A stretch of 64,000 nucleotides of DNA from contig JAJHOH010000001.1 of the NCBI GenBank assembly GCA_021651055.1, positions 186,001 through 250,000 of the forward strand. Direction: 5' to 3'. Every line of letters starts with the position of its first letter. Positions within the stretch are counted from its first letter, which is position 1. The stretch comes from Candidatus Manganitrophus morganii. GTDB lineage: Bacteria; Nitrospirota; Nitrospiria; SBBL01; Manganitrophaceae. This document shows positions 51,106-59,867 of the stretch, piece by piece. Under the pieces are notes generated by a model. That model was not told the DNA's origin, did no database searches, and saw nothing but the letters and a program-made list of their open reading frames with translations. Position numbers and translations under genes: made by a program.

Positions 51106-52908
51106 CTACCCTTTGCGATTCCCCGGCACCGCTGCAATTCGTTTGAATTCGGCGGTCCACAATTCAATTGCATCCGGAGAATTCCGAGCAAACCGCTCGC
51201 AAAATCTCTTGACCGCATCCTGTCGATCCGGATCTTTCCACCAGGCTTCAACGTCATCATAGACTCGATGGACGGCGGCTCCGGCACTCTCGGGCGTGTC
51301 GAAAAGAATGCCACTTTTTCGCAGCAGGTCATAGTACGGTTGGGCTTCAGCTCTTAATCGATTTGCTTCAGGATTCCAAAACAAAAGGGTCGGCTTGTCC
51401 GCCGCGAGCGCTTCGGCGAAGGTCGTCGACAGGTGATCGCAAACATAAAGACGACAATTGGCCAAGCTTTCCTGAAAAGAAACATCCCAGGTTTCAATTT
51501 TGATATCCGGAATGCATTCGGTAATTCGCTGGGCGATAGACCAACCCTGATCTTCACGATGAGGGCGCAGCCGGAACAAGGAGACGATGCTCGAATCCAG
51601 CGTTTTGGCAAAACGGCCCTGCCAACGGAGGTATTCGTGAAAAGATTTTGGCAGGAGGGAATATTGGATCAGGTACCTTGGTTCTGAAGTGGTCACCCAT
51701 AAAATACCCTCCTTCAGATTACTGGCACCGTTTTTTTCCCTCCCCACTAACTTGTTTGCGGGAAATGGGATGACTTCCGCTGCACAATCTTTTCGCTCCC
51801 ACCCCCATGAGTAATAACGATCGACGATCGACGTTTCGTGATCTTCATAGGACATGTCAGTCGGTCCTCCATAGTTTCCTCCATGAGGAGTTCCAATCAG
51901 GAGCGTCCCCTTTTCAGCAGAGATTGCCGCCCACTGCTTAAAAGTCTCTTCGAAATGCCAGGCGTTTGCACTCAATATGGCCTTGGGGTTTTTAGGATAA
52001 ACCTCTTCGACATCATGGTTGATGCTGGAGTACCCTTCCAAAAGACTTCGAGGGATATCGGAAAGGAGGATGGCCGATAAGCATCGTTCGAATTCACCCT
52101 GGCCAATCTCGATTTTTGGCAAGCTTTTTCGGAGATCTGAGTTGGCCGGAGGGAGAGATTGCTTCGTCAGCGGACGAAGGATCGGCAACACGCGGCCTGT
52201 CGTTTTTACGGATAACCGGATTTCAGAGGACTTCGAAAAGTAAGAATTTCTCAGAAAAATAGACCGCTTATTTTTTGAGCCGATACCGACGACTATTTTC
52301 GCAATGGTGTTCAGGGCATTCTCCTTCCACGACTGATCGGCGGAGTTCCCGTGAGCGGAGGTATGGACAATCGGCGCTCCAGAAGGAAAAGTCCTTCCCT
52401 GTGCGGCAAGGATCTTAGTGTAAATCTGAAGATTGAAGGAATCGTCCTTCACGAGCCAGGCAAAATCGAGCGTATCGGATGGAACGGCATAGGAAGCCTC
52501 CGGTAGCACGAGGGTTTCGCAGTCGGGATATCGCTCCAGTGCACATTGTAAATGGCTGTACCGGTCATAACTCACCGAAAGATAAAGCCGCAGCCAGGGG
52601 CCGAGGACGATTCTCCAATAACGTTCGCTATACTCTTTTCCATGGAGGGTGTTCAGGACCTTGCCCACGATTGGCAAGATCCGCTCATAAAGCGCATGAA
52701 TATAAACATAGGCGGCATGGGCGGCGTCTGCGGTATTGAACGGCGTCTCCAGAATCTGGCCGTGGAGCGGCTCCCAAAATGAACGCCTCCCGTGTAGCAA
52801 ACACCATTCCCCTAAAAAGACAATCGGCTTCGTGGTATCCCAATATTGTTCTAACGCCGTCGTCGCAAGAAAAACCTTTTCATTTCTATCGGCTTGAGCA
52901 TTGTTCAT
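51106..52908 (-). CDS. LIC12162-family putative transferase
   Basis: The 600-residue protein fits the LIC12162 family of putative transferases from surface-glycan loci: it starts FLATTALEQYWDTTKPIVFLGEWCLLH. It has a central LLIGTPHGGNYGGPTDMSYEDHETSIVDRYYSWGWE and a C-terminal LYVCDHLSTTFAEALAADKPTLLFWNPE that resembles the donor-binding end of GT-B glycosyltransferases. Its place between the pseudaminic acid genes and wzx suggests it may be the transferase for the nonulosonic acid. That role is inferred from context. Confidence 0.75.
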   Translation of the reverse strand: MNNAQADRNEKVFLATTALEQYWDTTKPIVFLGEWCLLHGRRSFWEPLHGQILETPFNTADAAHAAYVYIHALYERILPIVGKVLNTLHGKEYSERYWRIVLGPWLRLYLSVSYDRYSHLQCALERYPDCETLVLPEASYAVPSDTLDFAWLVKDDSFNLQIYTKILAAQGRTFPSGAPIVHTSAHGNSADQSWKENALNTIAKIVVGIGSKNKRSIFLRNSYFSKSSEIRLSVKTTGRVLPILRPLTKQSLPPANSDLRKSLPKIEIGQGEFERCLSAILLSDIPRSLLEGYSSINHDVEEVYPKNPKAILSANAWHFEETFKQWAAISAEKGTLLIGTPHGGNYGGPTDMSYEDHETSIVDRYYSWGWERKDCAAEVIPFPANKLVGREKNGASNLKEGILWVTTSEPRYLIQYSLLPKSFHEYLRWQGRFAKTLDSSIVSLFRLRPHREDQGWSIAQRITECIPDIKIETWDVSFQESLANCRLYVCDHLSTTFAEALAADKPTLLFWNPEANRLRAEAQPYYDLLRKSGILFDTPESAGAAVHRVYDDVEAWWKDPDRQDAVKRFCERFARNSPDAIELWTAEFKRIAAVPGNRKG

Positions 52909-52960
52909 TAGACCAAGCGCTCCGCTTTATAGACAACTCTTTTAAATTACTCTATGGAAC

Positions 52961-54007
52961 TTACCCCATCAGTCCCCAGCCCAACGCCGTCCCACGCTTT
53001 ACATCTTGCTTCACGGTCTTTCCTAATACTTGTTCGAGATACTTTGTCGGTAACCCCAGCCCCGGCCGAATCGCCCTAACATTTTCACGTGTCAGCAGAT
53101 CTCCGGCTTTGAGGTCTTGCACGACATAAAGCGACCGACGGAACTGTAGAGACTTTTTCTCGGCCTCCATCGGACCGTAGGTCACTTGACCAAGCGCCTG
53201 CCAGGCACGTTCGGTTTCTACCACCAGTTGCGCCATCTCGGCGGGTTCCAGGGAGAAGGTGCTGTCCACACCGCCATCTGCGCGTCTGAGAGTGAAGTGC
53301 TTCTCGACGACCGTCGCACCTAAGGCCACGCTGGCTACCGAAACGCCGACCCCCATCGTGTGGTCAGACAGACCGACTTCACAGTCAAAGAGGTCCCGAA
53401 GGTGAGGAATGGTCAGGATGTTGGTATTCTTGGGAGTGGCCGGGTAGGTGCTGGAACATTTGAGCAAGATCAAGTTTTTGCAGCCCGCTTCACGGGCCGC
53501 ACGAACGCTTTCGTCCAGCTCTGCGACCGTGGCCATACCGGTTGAGATGATGATCGGCTTTCCGGTCGCGGCGACGCGCCGGATCAGCGGCAGATCGGTG
53601 TTCTCAAAGGATGCGATCTTGTAGCAGGGAACGTTCAGGCTTTCGAGAAAATCCACCGCCGTATCATCAAAGGGCGTGCTGAATGGGATCAGGCCCAGCT
53701 TGGCTGCCCGCTCGAAGATCGACTTGTGCCATTCCCAGGGAGTATATGCCTCGCCGTAAAGGTGATAGAGCGAGTTGCCCGCCCAAAGACTTTTGGGGTC
53801 ACTGATGTGAAACTCCCGCTCGTTTAAATCAATGGTCATCGTGTCGGGGGTGTATGTCTGGATTTTGAGCGCATGCGCCCCCGACTTAGCCGCGGCCTCG
53901 ACGATTTCCAGCGCGCGGTCGAGCGATTGGTTATGATTGCCCGACATTTCGGCGATAATGAAGGGGGGGTCGTCTTGACCGATCTTTCGGCCCGAAATTT
54001 CAATCAT
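52961..54007 (-). CDS. pseI: Pseudaminic acid synthase (NeuB/SpsE family)
   Basis: PseI condenses a 6-deoxy-AltdiNAc-type hexose with phosphoenolpyruvate to give the nine-carbon acid. The 348-residue protein has the family start FIIAEMSGNHNQSLDRALEIVEAA, ALKIQTYTPDTMTID, ISTGMATVAELDESV, LLKCSSTYPA and GLSDHTMGVGVSVASVALGA. A C-terminal SAF (antifreeze-like) domain (~285-348, LKAGDLLTRENVRAIRPG) follows. DTMTID and PFDDTAVDFLE fit the PseI subgroup better than NeuB. It overlaps the formyltransferase-like gene by 8 bases. Confidence 0.92.
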   Translation of the reverse strand: MIEISGRKIGQDDPPFIIAEMSGNHNQSLDRALEIVEAAAKSGAHALKIQTYTPDTMTIDLNEREFHISDPKSLWAGNSLYHLYGEAYTPWEWHKSIFERAAKLGLIPFSTPFDDTAVDFLESLNVPCYKIASFENTDLPLIRRVAATGKPIIISTGMATVAELDESVRAAREAGCKNLILLKCSSTYPATPKNTNILTIPHLRDLFDCEVGLSDHTMGVGVSVASVALGATVVEKHFTLRRADGGVDSTFSLEPAEMAQLVVETERAWQALGQVTYGPMEAEKKSLQFRRSLYVVQDLKAGDLLTRENVRAIRPGLGLPTKYLEQVLGKTVKQDVKRGTALGWGLMG

Positions 54008-54719
54008 GACGGCTCACTTTCTTCTGTTTAGCGAGCGTGATGCGAACATCCGCGATCACCTGGTCCTGTTTTCGGGCGGCGCGCGTAAACTCGAGCCGAA
54101 AATCTCCGACATCCAAGAAGGCGTTCGGATAGCCTTCCGCATCGAGCATGCGGATCATATCGAAGAGCTGATCGAGCGAAGAGGCGACGGCCAGATTACT
54201 TTCTTCCGGTCTGCGGCGTTTGAAAAGGGTCGACTCCCCTGTTTGGGCGATCGGTTTTAATTTTTTTTCCAGAATTTCGACGATCATCTCTTCAGTTGTT
54301 TTGGATGCCCGGAGGAAGATCTCTTCGGCAGAGCCGTGAAGAGTGAGCGGCTTTTTAAGGTAGATCGGACCTCCGTCCATCTCTTCAACGCAGCGAAGGG
54401 CGGAGATCTTCGTTTCATAAATGCCGCGAACAATCAGGTTCTGAAGAGGGCTTCCCCCCCGGCCGAAAGGGAGATCGGTCATATGAAAAATCACAGACTC
54501 AAAGCGGCCGAAAACGCTGGCGTCAATGCGGTATGACCAATGCGGAAAAAAGATGATCTCCGGATTGATGGAGGTCAGATGCGCCGTTGTGAGATCCTCC
54601 TTGGACGTGATCAGGACAAAGTCGTAGCCGGTTCGAGCAGACAGGCGCTCCGCCATCCCTTCATTCCAGGAACGACTCGTCGCTAAAACATAGACTTTAT
54701 TATTCCGAGCACCGGGCAT
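54000..54719 (-). CDS. Formyltransferase-family protein of the pseudaminic acid locus
   Basis: The 239-residue protein has a formyltransferase fold pattern: NPEIIFFPHWSYRID, FHMTDLPFGRGGSPLQNLIVRGI with the catalytic His region, and MDGGPIYLKKPLTLHGSAEEIF. In the family the His and a following Asp-Gly-Gly transfer formyl from 10-formyl-tetrahydrofolate to an amine. Position between PseGH and PseI, with a PIG-L deacetylase two genes upstream, suggests it N-formylates a nonulosonic acid or its precursor. The classical Asn-His-Asp triad is not fully traced by eye. Confidence 0.75.
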   Translation of the reverse strand: MPGARNNKVYVLATSRSWNEGMAERLSARTGYDFVLITSKEDLTTAHLTSINPEIIFFPHWSYRIDASVFGRFESVIFHMTDLPFGRGGSPLQNLIVRGIYETKISALRCVEEMDGGPIYLKKPLTLHGSAEEIFLRASKTTEEMIVEILEKKLKPIAQTGESTLFKRRRPEESNLAVASSLDQLFDMIRMLDAEGYPNAFLDVGDFRLEFTRAARKQDQVIADVRITLAKQKKVSRHD

Positions 54720-54740
54720 TTTCCCTCTCTGAAAAAATAA

Positions 54741-56294
54741 TTATTGAAGTGGCTTGGCTCTCTCCTCTGGACCCCGATTAAAAACGAAACAGTTATTTCT
54801 ACTTCCTGTCAGCGTAAACCCCAAGCTTAAAAAAATAGATCGGGATGCTTCATTGTCTGGTTTCACCTCGGCTCGTAATCGGATCGCCTCTTTTTTTTCC
54901 AACAACTCCAAACCGAGTGAAACCAGCCTAGAACCCCATCCCCTGCCGCGGACCAATGTATCGAGCGAATAGTCGATTCTGGCCTCATCGCCTTCTTTAT
55001 CGAATCGGATCTGTCCGACCGGAAGTCCCTCAGCATCGAAAACATATAAATGACTTTTTGGATCATTCAGCTTTTTTGCAAACCACTCTTTATGTGTAAC
55101 CCAAGGGATGGTCTCTGTATGAAATGCGTTTTTTCGTACTTCTGGATCATTTGCCCAGTCGAAGTAGCTGACCACATCTTCTTCGCAAGCTGCGCGGAGT
55201 CGCGTTTGAGCCGTACCCGTCGGCGACATGACTTCTCGAATCCGCAGCGTTCCCAGTCCATCGACCAAGAGTTGATTTTGTAAGCTCATCTCCGTCAGGT
55301 GGCCGGGGTTGGAGACCAATTCAATGATTGCCTCTGAAATCCTCTCAGAGGAGATTTCTGAAGAATGGCCGACATAACAAATCAATTGTGCGGCTGCGAG
55401 TGCTTCAGCGGCAGGACACTGGTTGTCGGCAATCGTCACCATGAGAGTGGGTAGGCCTAAACACATCCTCTCCCAGGTTGTCACGCCACCTGCTCCGATG
55501 GCGAGATCGGCCTGCGCCATCAAATCGGCGAGGGAAGGTCTGGACCGATGGATCGTGGTATCGGTCCTTTTCGCTGCCTGCCGCTGTAATGCTTCAACAT
55601 GCGAATTGTTTGCTCCGACCACAATATCCACCATCAAATGGCGAAGCTCAGGAATTGACAACGCAGTCAATGCCAAACCGGTGATATTGTCCGGATCGGT
55701 GCCGCCAAAGAACACCAAAACGCGGCGGGCTTTTCGGGCATAGGGGAGAAGGAATTCCCTGTGAGCTACATATTCAGGCTTCATGAGCGCATAACGCGGC
55801 CCCACCAGCCGCTTGCAATGACCCGGCACCAGACCCGCGTAGCGCTGCTCCCCCTCTGCAGAATAGTTTTGATCTAGGAGAAGATCGCATTCATGAGGGC
55901 GGTTGGCGAGATCGTCAATGACCATCAGCTTGTTTATATGCGGTTGTAACCGCTGCTCCCATTCCCTATCAAGGCTATAATGATCGACCACCAGCCAATC
56001 GGGTCTTTCGCCGTTAAGCACCTTAATAGTCTGTCCGGCATCTTCGGCTTGTGTCACCCCTAACCAGGCGGAGTAATCTTCGCCTGGCGGAGTATCGCCC
56101 GTTGCCGGGGCGGGCAACACCGTGACGGGAATGGCTTTTTGCTGCAGCATAGGGAGGAGGTGACCCGTGTGCTCCCGGCAGATGAATTGCGTCTGCACGC
56201 CACGCTCGCGAAAGGCTTCCGCCAAGGTTAAGCAACGCATGAAGTGTCCGGTTCCCATTCGGATGGATGCATCAACACGAAAGACGACCTTCAT
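54741..56294 (-). CDS. pseG: PseG-PseH fusion: UDP-sugar hydrolase plus N-acetyltransferase
   Basis: The 517-residue protein joins two pseudaminic acid steps. Residues ~1-345 are PseG, a GT-B-fold UDP-sugar hydrolase: VVFRVDASIRMGTGHFMRCLTLAEAFRERG, VIDDLANRPHECDLLLDQN, FFGGTDPDNITGLAL, AIGAGGVTTWERMCLGLP. Residues ~355-517 are a GNAT acetyltransferase like PseH: RLRAACEEDVVSYFDWANDPEVRKNAFHTETI, then ARIDYSLDTLVRGRGWGSRLVSLGLELL. PseH acetylates the 4-amino group before PseG removes UDP. GGGAGG is 8 bases before ATG 56294. Confidence 0.9.
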   Translation of the reverse strand: MKVVFRVDASIRMGTGHFMRCLTLAEAFRERGVQTQFICREHTGHLLPMLQQKAIPVTVLPAPATGDTPPGEDYSAWLGVTQAEDAGQTIKVLNGERPDWLVVDHYSLDREWEQRLQPHINKLMVIDDLANRPHECDLLLDQNYSAEGEQRYAGLVPGHCKRLVGPRYALMKPEYVAHREFLLPYARKARRVLVFFGGTDPDNITGLALTALSIPELRHLMVDIVVGANNSHVEALQRQAAKRTDTTIHRSRPSLADLMAQADLAIGAGGVTTWERMCLGLPTLMVTIADNQCPAAEALAAAQLICYVGHSSEISSERISEAIIELVSNPGHLTEMSLQNQLLVDGLGTLRIREVMSPTGTAQTRLRAACEEDVVSYFDWANDPEVRKNAFHTETIPWVTHKEWFAKKLNDPKSHLYVFDAEGLPVGQIRFDKEGDEARIDYSLDTLVRGRGWGSRLVSLGLELLEKKEAIRLRAEVKPDNEASRSIFLSLGFTLTGSRNNCFVFNRGPEERAKPLQ

Positions 56295-56974
56295 GCCAGG
56301 TGCCTCCCTAACATAAACGCTTCCGCGGCATTCGCTCCGACGATGGCACCGCGCCATCGCGCCAGAGATTCCACTCCCTGCCTGGAACGCGGATGCGGCC
56401 AGGCATAGAGTTCGGCGGCATAGGCATTCAGCGCAGCAAGCTTGCGGTCGAGCACACCGGAAATATCCTCAAACCAATTCGGAGCAAAAACCGGTGCGCT
56501 GCCGGGTAATTGCCATTCGGTGCTGGATGGCACCTCAAAACAGAGAATTGTCTTGACCGGATGCCCGCTCTGCGGACGACACGCCGTGACCACCGCCTGA
56601 TGGGCCAGCCGGTGGTCGATGTTTAGATCCCCCGCGTGGTGAGTAAAGACGGTGTCGGGCCGGTGCTCGGCAATTGATTTCTCCACCTCCTGAGTAATCT
56701 CGAGGAGCGCGACCGAATCCATCCGGTTATCGGGGAAATCGCCGAAGGAGACCGACTTCACCCTCAGCGTATTGCAAGCAGCCTGGGCCGCTGCGCGGCG
56801 GGAGCGCAGCGCCTCCTGTTGTTTGGTCTTCTCGGCCGATCGAGAGAATACCCCGTCGGCCAGAAAGGTGACATGAATGATTGCTCCTTTGTCGGCCAGT
56901 TTGGCGATTGTTCCGCCGCAGCCGAGGACTTCATCATCCGGGTGGGCGGCAATTACAAGGATCGACTGCATCAT
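56291..56974 (-). CDS. PIG-L family deacetylase
   Basis: The ~227-residue protein has the zinc motif AHPDDE at residues 10-15 (His11, Asp13, Asp14, with Asp13 the likely base). It also has the later THHAGDLNIDHRLAHQAV with zinc-binding His. The family removes N-acetyl groups from sugars (for example GlcNAc-PI, bacillithiol, mycothiol precursors). Here it lies inside the pseudaminic acid genes, so it may deacetylate one amine of the sugar or nonulosonic acid, giving a free amine for the formyltransferase or amidination. It overlaps the PseG-PseH gene by four bases. Confidence 0.85.
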   Translation of the reverse strand: MMQSILVIAAHPDDEVLGCGGTIAKLADKGAIIHVTFLADGVFSRSAEKTKQQEALRSRRAAAQAACNTLRVKSVSFGDFPDNRMDSVALLEITQEVEKSIAEHRPDTVFTHHAGDLNIDHRLAHQAVVTACRPQSGHPVKTILCFEVPSSTEWQLPGSAPVFAPNWFEDISGVLDRKLAALNAYAAELYAWPHPRSRQGVESLARWRGAIVGANAAEAFMLGRHLA

Positions 56975-59001
56975 CAATTCAACCTCTTAAAGCCGGCATG
57001 ACAGATCGGCCCTTTCAGGAGGGTCATCACGTCGCGTCCCCCTTCGCATTCCTTGACGAGCGCAAAGACCGGATCGAGCACCTCAAAAAAACGGTCAACC
57101 ACCTCCGGCAAATGTTCGGTGCAGACGTAGACACTGGTCCCGGCCAGATATCCTTTGGCCAGCATCTCCTGGGTGATGAGGGTTTTATAGGCGAGTGCGT
57201 TCGGGCCGTTGAACGAGAAACCGGTCAGCGCCGGCAAGCCGTTCGTGGTAATCGAAAGACCGTATTTTTCGGCCAGCGCCTTCCACTTGGATGTGATCTC
57301 TCTGCCGGTCTCCGTAACCTGCTCCCAGGACCTCTCCCTCGCCATTACCTCAAGGGTTTTGAGCGCGGCGGTCGGTCCAATCCGCTCAGTCCAAAAGGTG
57401 CTGCTGATGAAGGTGGTCTGCGCCGCCTCCATGACCTCCCGTCGGCCGATGGTGGCGGTGATGCCGTAGCCGTTGCCGAGTGCCTTCCCGAACATCGCCA
57501 TGTCGGGTTCCACGCCATATAACTTGTGCAGGCCGCCGAAGGTCTGGCGGAAGCCGGAGGTGCATTCGTCGAAGATCAGCACGATCCCTCGGTCGGTGGC
57601 GAGCCGGCGGACCTTTTGCAGGAAGTTGTCTTGCGGGCCGTGATTGCGGACCACTTCCATCTTAATCACACCGATGTCATGGGTCTGGACCAGCGCTTCC
57701 AGCTCGGCAAAATTGTTATAGTTGAATGGGAAAACGGTGTCGCGAAGATTTTGCGGGACGCCGTTCGGCGCCAAACCCGGCAGTAGATGGCCCGCGAGAT
57801 TTTTGTCATCGCCGAGGTTGGCCGACAGATACCAGTCATGCCAGCCGTGATAGCCGCAGATTGCGACCTTATCTTTGCCCGATGCCGCCCGGGCGATCCG
57901 GATCGCGATGGCATTCGCCTCTCCTCCGGACCGGGCAAGGCGGACCATCCCGGCCCAGGGGTGGAGTTCGATCAACTTTTCGGCCAGATAAACTTCCTCC
58001 GGGCAATTCAGGGTCGACATGTTGCCGGCGTCGATCGTCTTACGGACGGCGTCATCCACCTCGGAATGGCCGTATCCCAGGATATTGGTGCCGATCCCCA
58101 TGATAGACATATCGGTATATTCGCGGCCGTCCAGATCCCAGACTTTACAGCCCTTGCTTTTGCTGAAGTAGGCGGGCCATTGGTCCGGCAGGAACATCTC
58201 GGCACGTTTGGAGAGGAGCATGCTGCCGCCGGGAATGACGCGCTTCGCCCGTTTCCAAAGTTTTTGTCCCGTGCCCATCGTGGCTCCTTCGTTGCGGACA
58301 ATCTTTTGGTTGATGTTAAAAATCTCCGGCTGCCGGTGTTGCAGCTCGAGCACTTCACACCAGGAGAAATCGGCGCGGGGGTGGAAATGTTCGAAGACCT
58401 TTTCAATGACGGCGAAATCGGCCGACTCATCGACGGTCCAGCGCAGTGCCGAAAAATCCTTGTGATGTTTCATCGAGGCGGTCTTGAACTGCCCTGACGT
58501 GCGCAGGTGGGGAGTCACATGCTCCCGATCATAAGGTCTGTCCGTTTCTTGACTCGCCCGTTCCAGCGCTTTGAAAGTGCAAACTTCAATGTCAAGCCCG
58601 TCCGGGTAGGTGGGCGGGTCGATATTGCTGAAGTAATCGACCCCTGCCGCTTTGAAGCCGCGGATCACCTCGTCCACAAGTTTCGGATCGAGCAAGGGAC
58701 AATCACCGGTTATTCGTACAACGACATCGGCCTGGTGGGTCCTTGCGGCTTGTACAAAACGGGCGAGCACATCGTTTTCGCTGCCTTGCTCGCAGGCATA
58801 ACCCAGTTTTCGGACATGCTCAATCAACGGCCTGTTGCGTTGATCGACCGAAGTAGCGACGACGATTTGATTCACTTCTTTGGCTCTCAATAAGCGAGAG
58901 AGCAACAACTCGATCATAGGGATGCCGCAGATCGGCTTCATTACTTTATTGGGTAGTCGGGTGGAACCCATGCGGGCTTGAACGAGTGCGACAATTTTCA
59001 T
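56974..59001 (-). CDS. SpsF/PseF-type cytidylyltransferase fused to class III aminotransferase
   Basis: This 675-residue protein has two domains. Residues ~1-235 are SpsF-like (IVALVQARMGSTRLPNKVMKPICGIPMIELLLSRLL, VVRITGDCPLLDPKLVDEV), a relative of CMP-sugar synthetases. Residues ~245-675 are a class III PLP aminotransferase related to glutamate-1-semialdehyde aminomutase: KVWDLDGREYTDM, ARSGGEANAIAIRIARAASGKDKV, IFDECTSGFRQTFGG and the PLP Lys506 in MFGKALGNGYGI. The first domain would make the CMP-activated nonulosonic acid; the aminated substrate of the second is unknown. The ATG overlaps the previous stop by four bases. Confidence 0.87.
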   Translation of the reverse strand: MKIVALVQARMGSTRLPNKVMKPICGIPMIELLLSRLLRAKEVNQIVVATSVDQRNRPLIEHVRKLGYACEQGSENDVLARFVQAARTHQADVVVRITGDCPLLDPKLVDEVIRGFKAAGVDYFSNIDPPTYPDGLDIEVCTFKALERASQETDRPYDREHVTPHLRTSGQFKTASMKHHKDFSALRWTVDESADFAVIEKVFEHFHPRADFSWCEVLELQHRQPEIFNINQKIVRNEGATMGTGQKLWKRAKRVIPGGSMLLSKRAEMFLPDQWPAYFSKSKGCKVWDLDGREYTDMSIMGIGTNILGYGHSEVDDAVRKTIDAGNMSTLNCPEEVYLAEKLIELHPWAGMVRLARSGGEANAIAIRIARAASGKDKVAICGYHGWHDWYLSANLGDDKNLAGHLLPGLAPNGVPQNLRDTVFPFNYNNFAELEALVQTHDIGVIKMEVVRNHGPQDNFLQKVRRLATDRGIVLIFDECTSGFRQTFGGLHKLYGVEPDMAMFGKALGNGYGITATIGRREVMEAAQTTFISSTFWTERIGPTAALKTLEVMARERSWEQVTETGREITSKWKALAEKYGLSITTNGLPALTGFSFNGPNALAYKTLITQEMLAKGYLAGTSVYVCTEHLPEVVDRFFEVLDPVFALVKECEGGRDVMTLLKGPICHAGFKRLN

Positions 59002-59867
59002 AGTTGAGACCAACGGGATGGGTTAATCAGGTTCTCTGCGCTGCAATATAAATCGGGCAAATCAACCGGTGCGGCACTGTTCGCAGCATCGATAATCTGC
59101 TGTAAGTGAGTCACGCTATCCGCACCCACGACGACACGATCAATCTCAGGAAAAGAAAGTGGGTATGCCAGACATGCTTGGACTGCCGAAGCGGTATGGC
59201 ACCCAAGCCAGTCGTCCCACTTGCTCCATAAGTCAGACCATGCTGCAAACTTCGTGGGGATGGTGACCGGGGACATCAGCAGCAACCCTTGTAAAAATGC
59301 CGAACGGGTATGTATCTCAATCTTCTCCGCCTTGAGCCGTTGCAGCCAACCGGTTGTGTACAACCGACGATCCACAAGATTAAACGGAGCTTGAACCAGA
59401 TCGAAACGGTATCGCGGGGTGAGCGCTTCTAATTCGCTTGGAGCGTAGACGGAGACTCCTACCTTTTTTACCCGTCCCGTTTCCTTCAGACCTTGCAAGG
59501 CCTGATAAAGTGCTTCGCCCTCAACCCCGAGCAACTGTTGGGGTCGATGCAGCAATAAGCCATATACGGCACTCACACCAAGCCGGGAGAACGATGCGTC
59601 CACCTGCTCTTGAACCCAATCGCTTACATGCGCGCAACCGTCGGGCACTGCGGGTAGCTTCGTCACCAGATGAAACCCTCGGGTCCCCGCTTCACCCAGG
59701 CAAACTTCGCTGTCGCCATAGGCGATGGCGGTATCGAGCGTGTCGATTCGATTTTCCGCGGCCAGTTGAAGCATCGCCTTTGCCACCGACCGGCTGACTT
59801 GACCCTTTCGATTGGCGATACCGTAAGTCATACCGAATTGGGCGGACCCGAGCGCAAGTCTCATCAT
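58998..59867 (-). CDS. Aldo/keto reductase
   Basis: The 289-residue protein has the AKR pattern: LALGSAQFGMTYGIANRKG, IDTLDTAIAYGDSEVCLGEAG with the catalytic Asp/Tyr region, LLHRPQQLLG, VGVSVYAPSELEAL and FDLVQAPFNLVDRRLY. AKRs reduce carbonyls with NADPH. Similar genes sit between PseC and PseF-type genes in many nonulosonic acid loci with unclear roles. Here it may act on a keto-sugar or a keto-nonulosonic acid together with the aminotransferase. It overlaps both neighbours by four bases. Confidence 0.88.
   Translation of the reverse strand: MMRLALGSAQFGMTYGIANRKGQVSRSVAKAMLQLAAENRIDTLDTAIAYGDSEVCLGEAGTRGFHLVTKLPAVPDGCAHVSDWVQEQVDASFSRLGVSAVYGLLLHRPQQLLGVEGEALYQALQGLKETGRVKKVGVSVYAPSELEALTPRYRFDLVQAPFNLVDRRLYTTGWLQRLKAEKIEIHTRSAFLQGLLLMSPVTIPTKFAAWSDLWSKWDDWLGCHTASAVQACLAYPLSFPEIDRVVVGADSVTHLQQIIDAANSAAPVDLPDLYCSAENLINPSRWSQL

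Noticed and set aside
57787-58497. 236-codon plus-strand frame opposite the cytidylyltransferase-aminotransferase gene
   Set aside because: No recognisable domain, and it lies entirely inside a well supported minus-strand gene.
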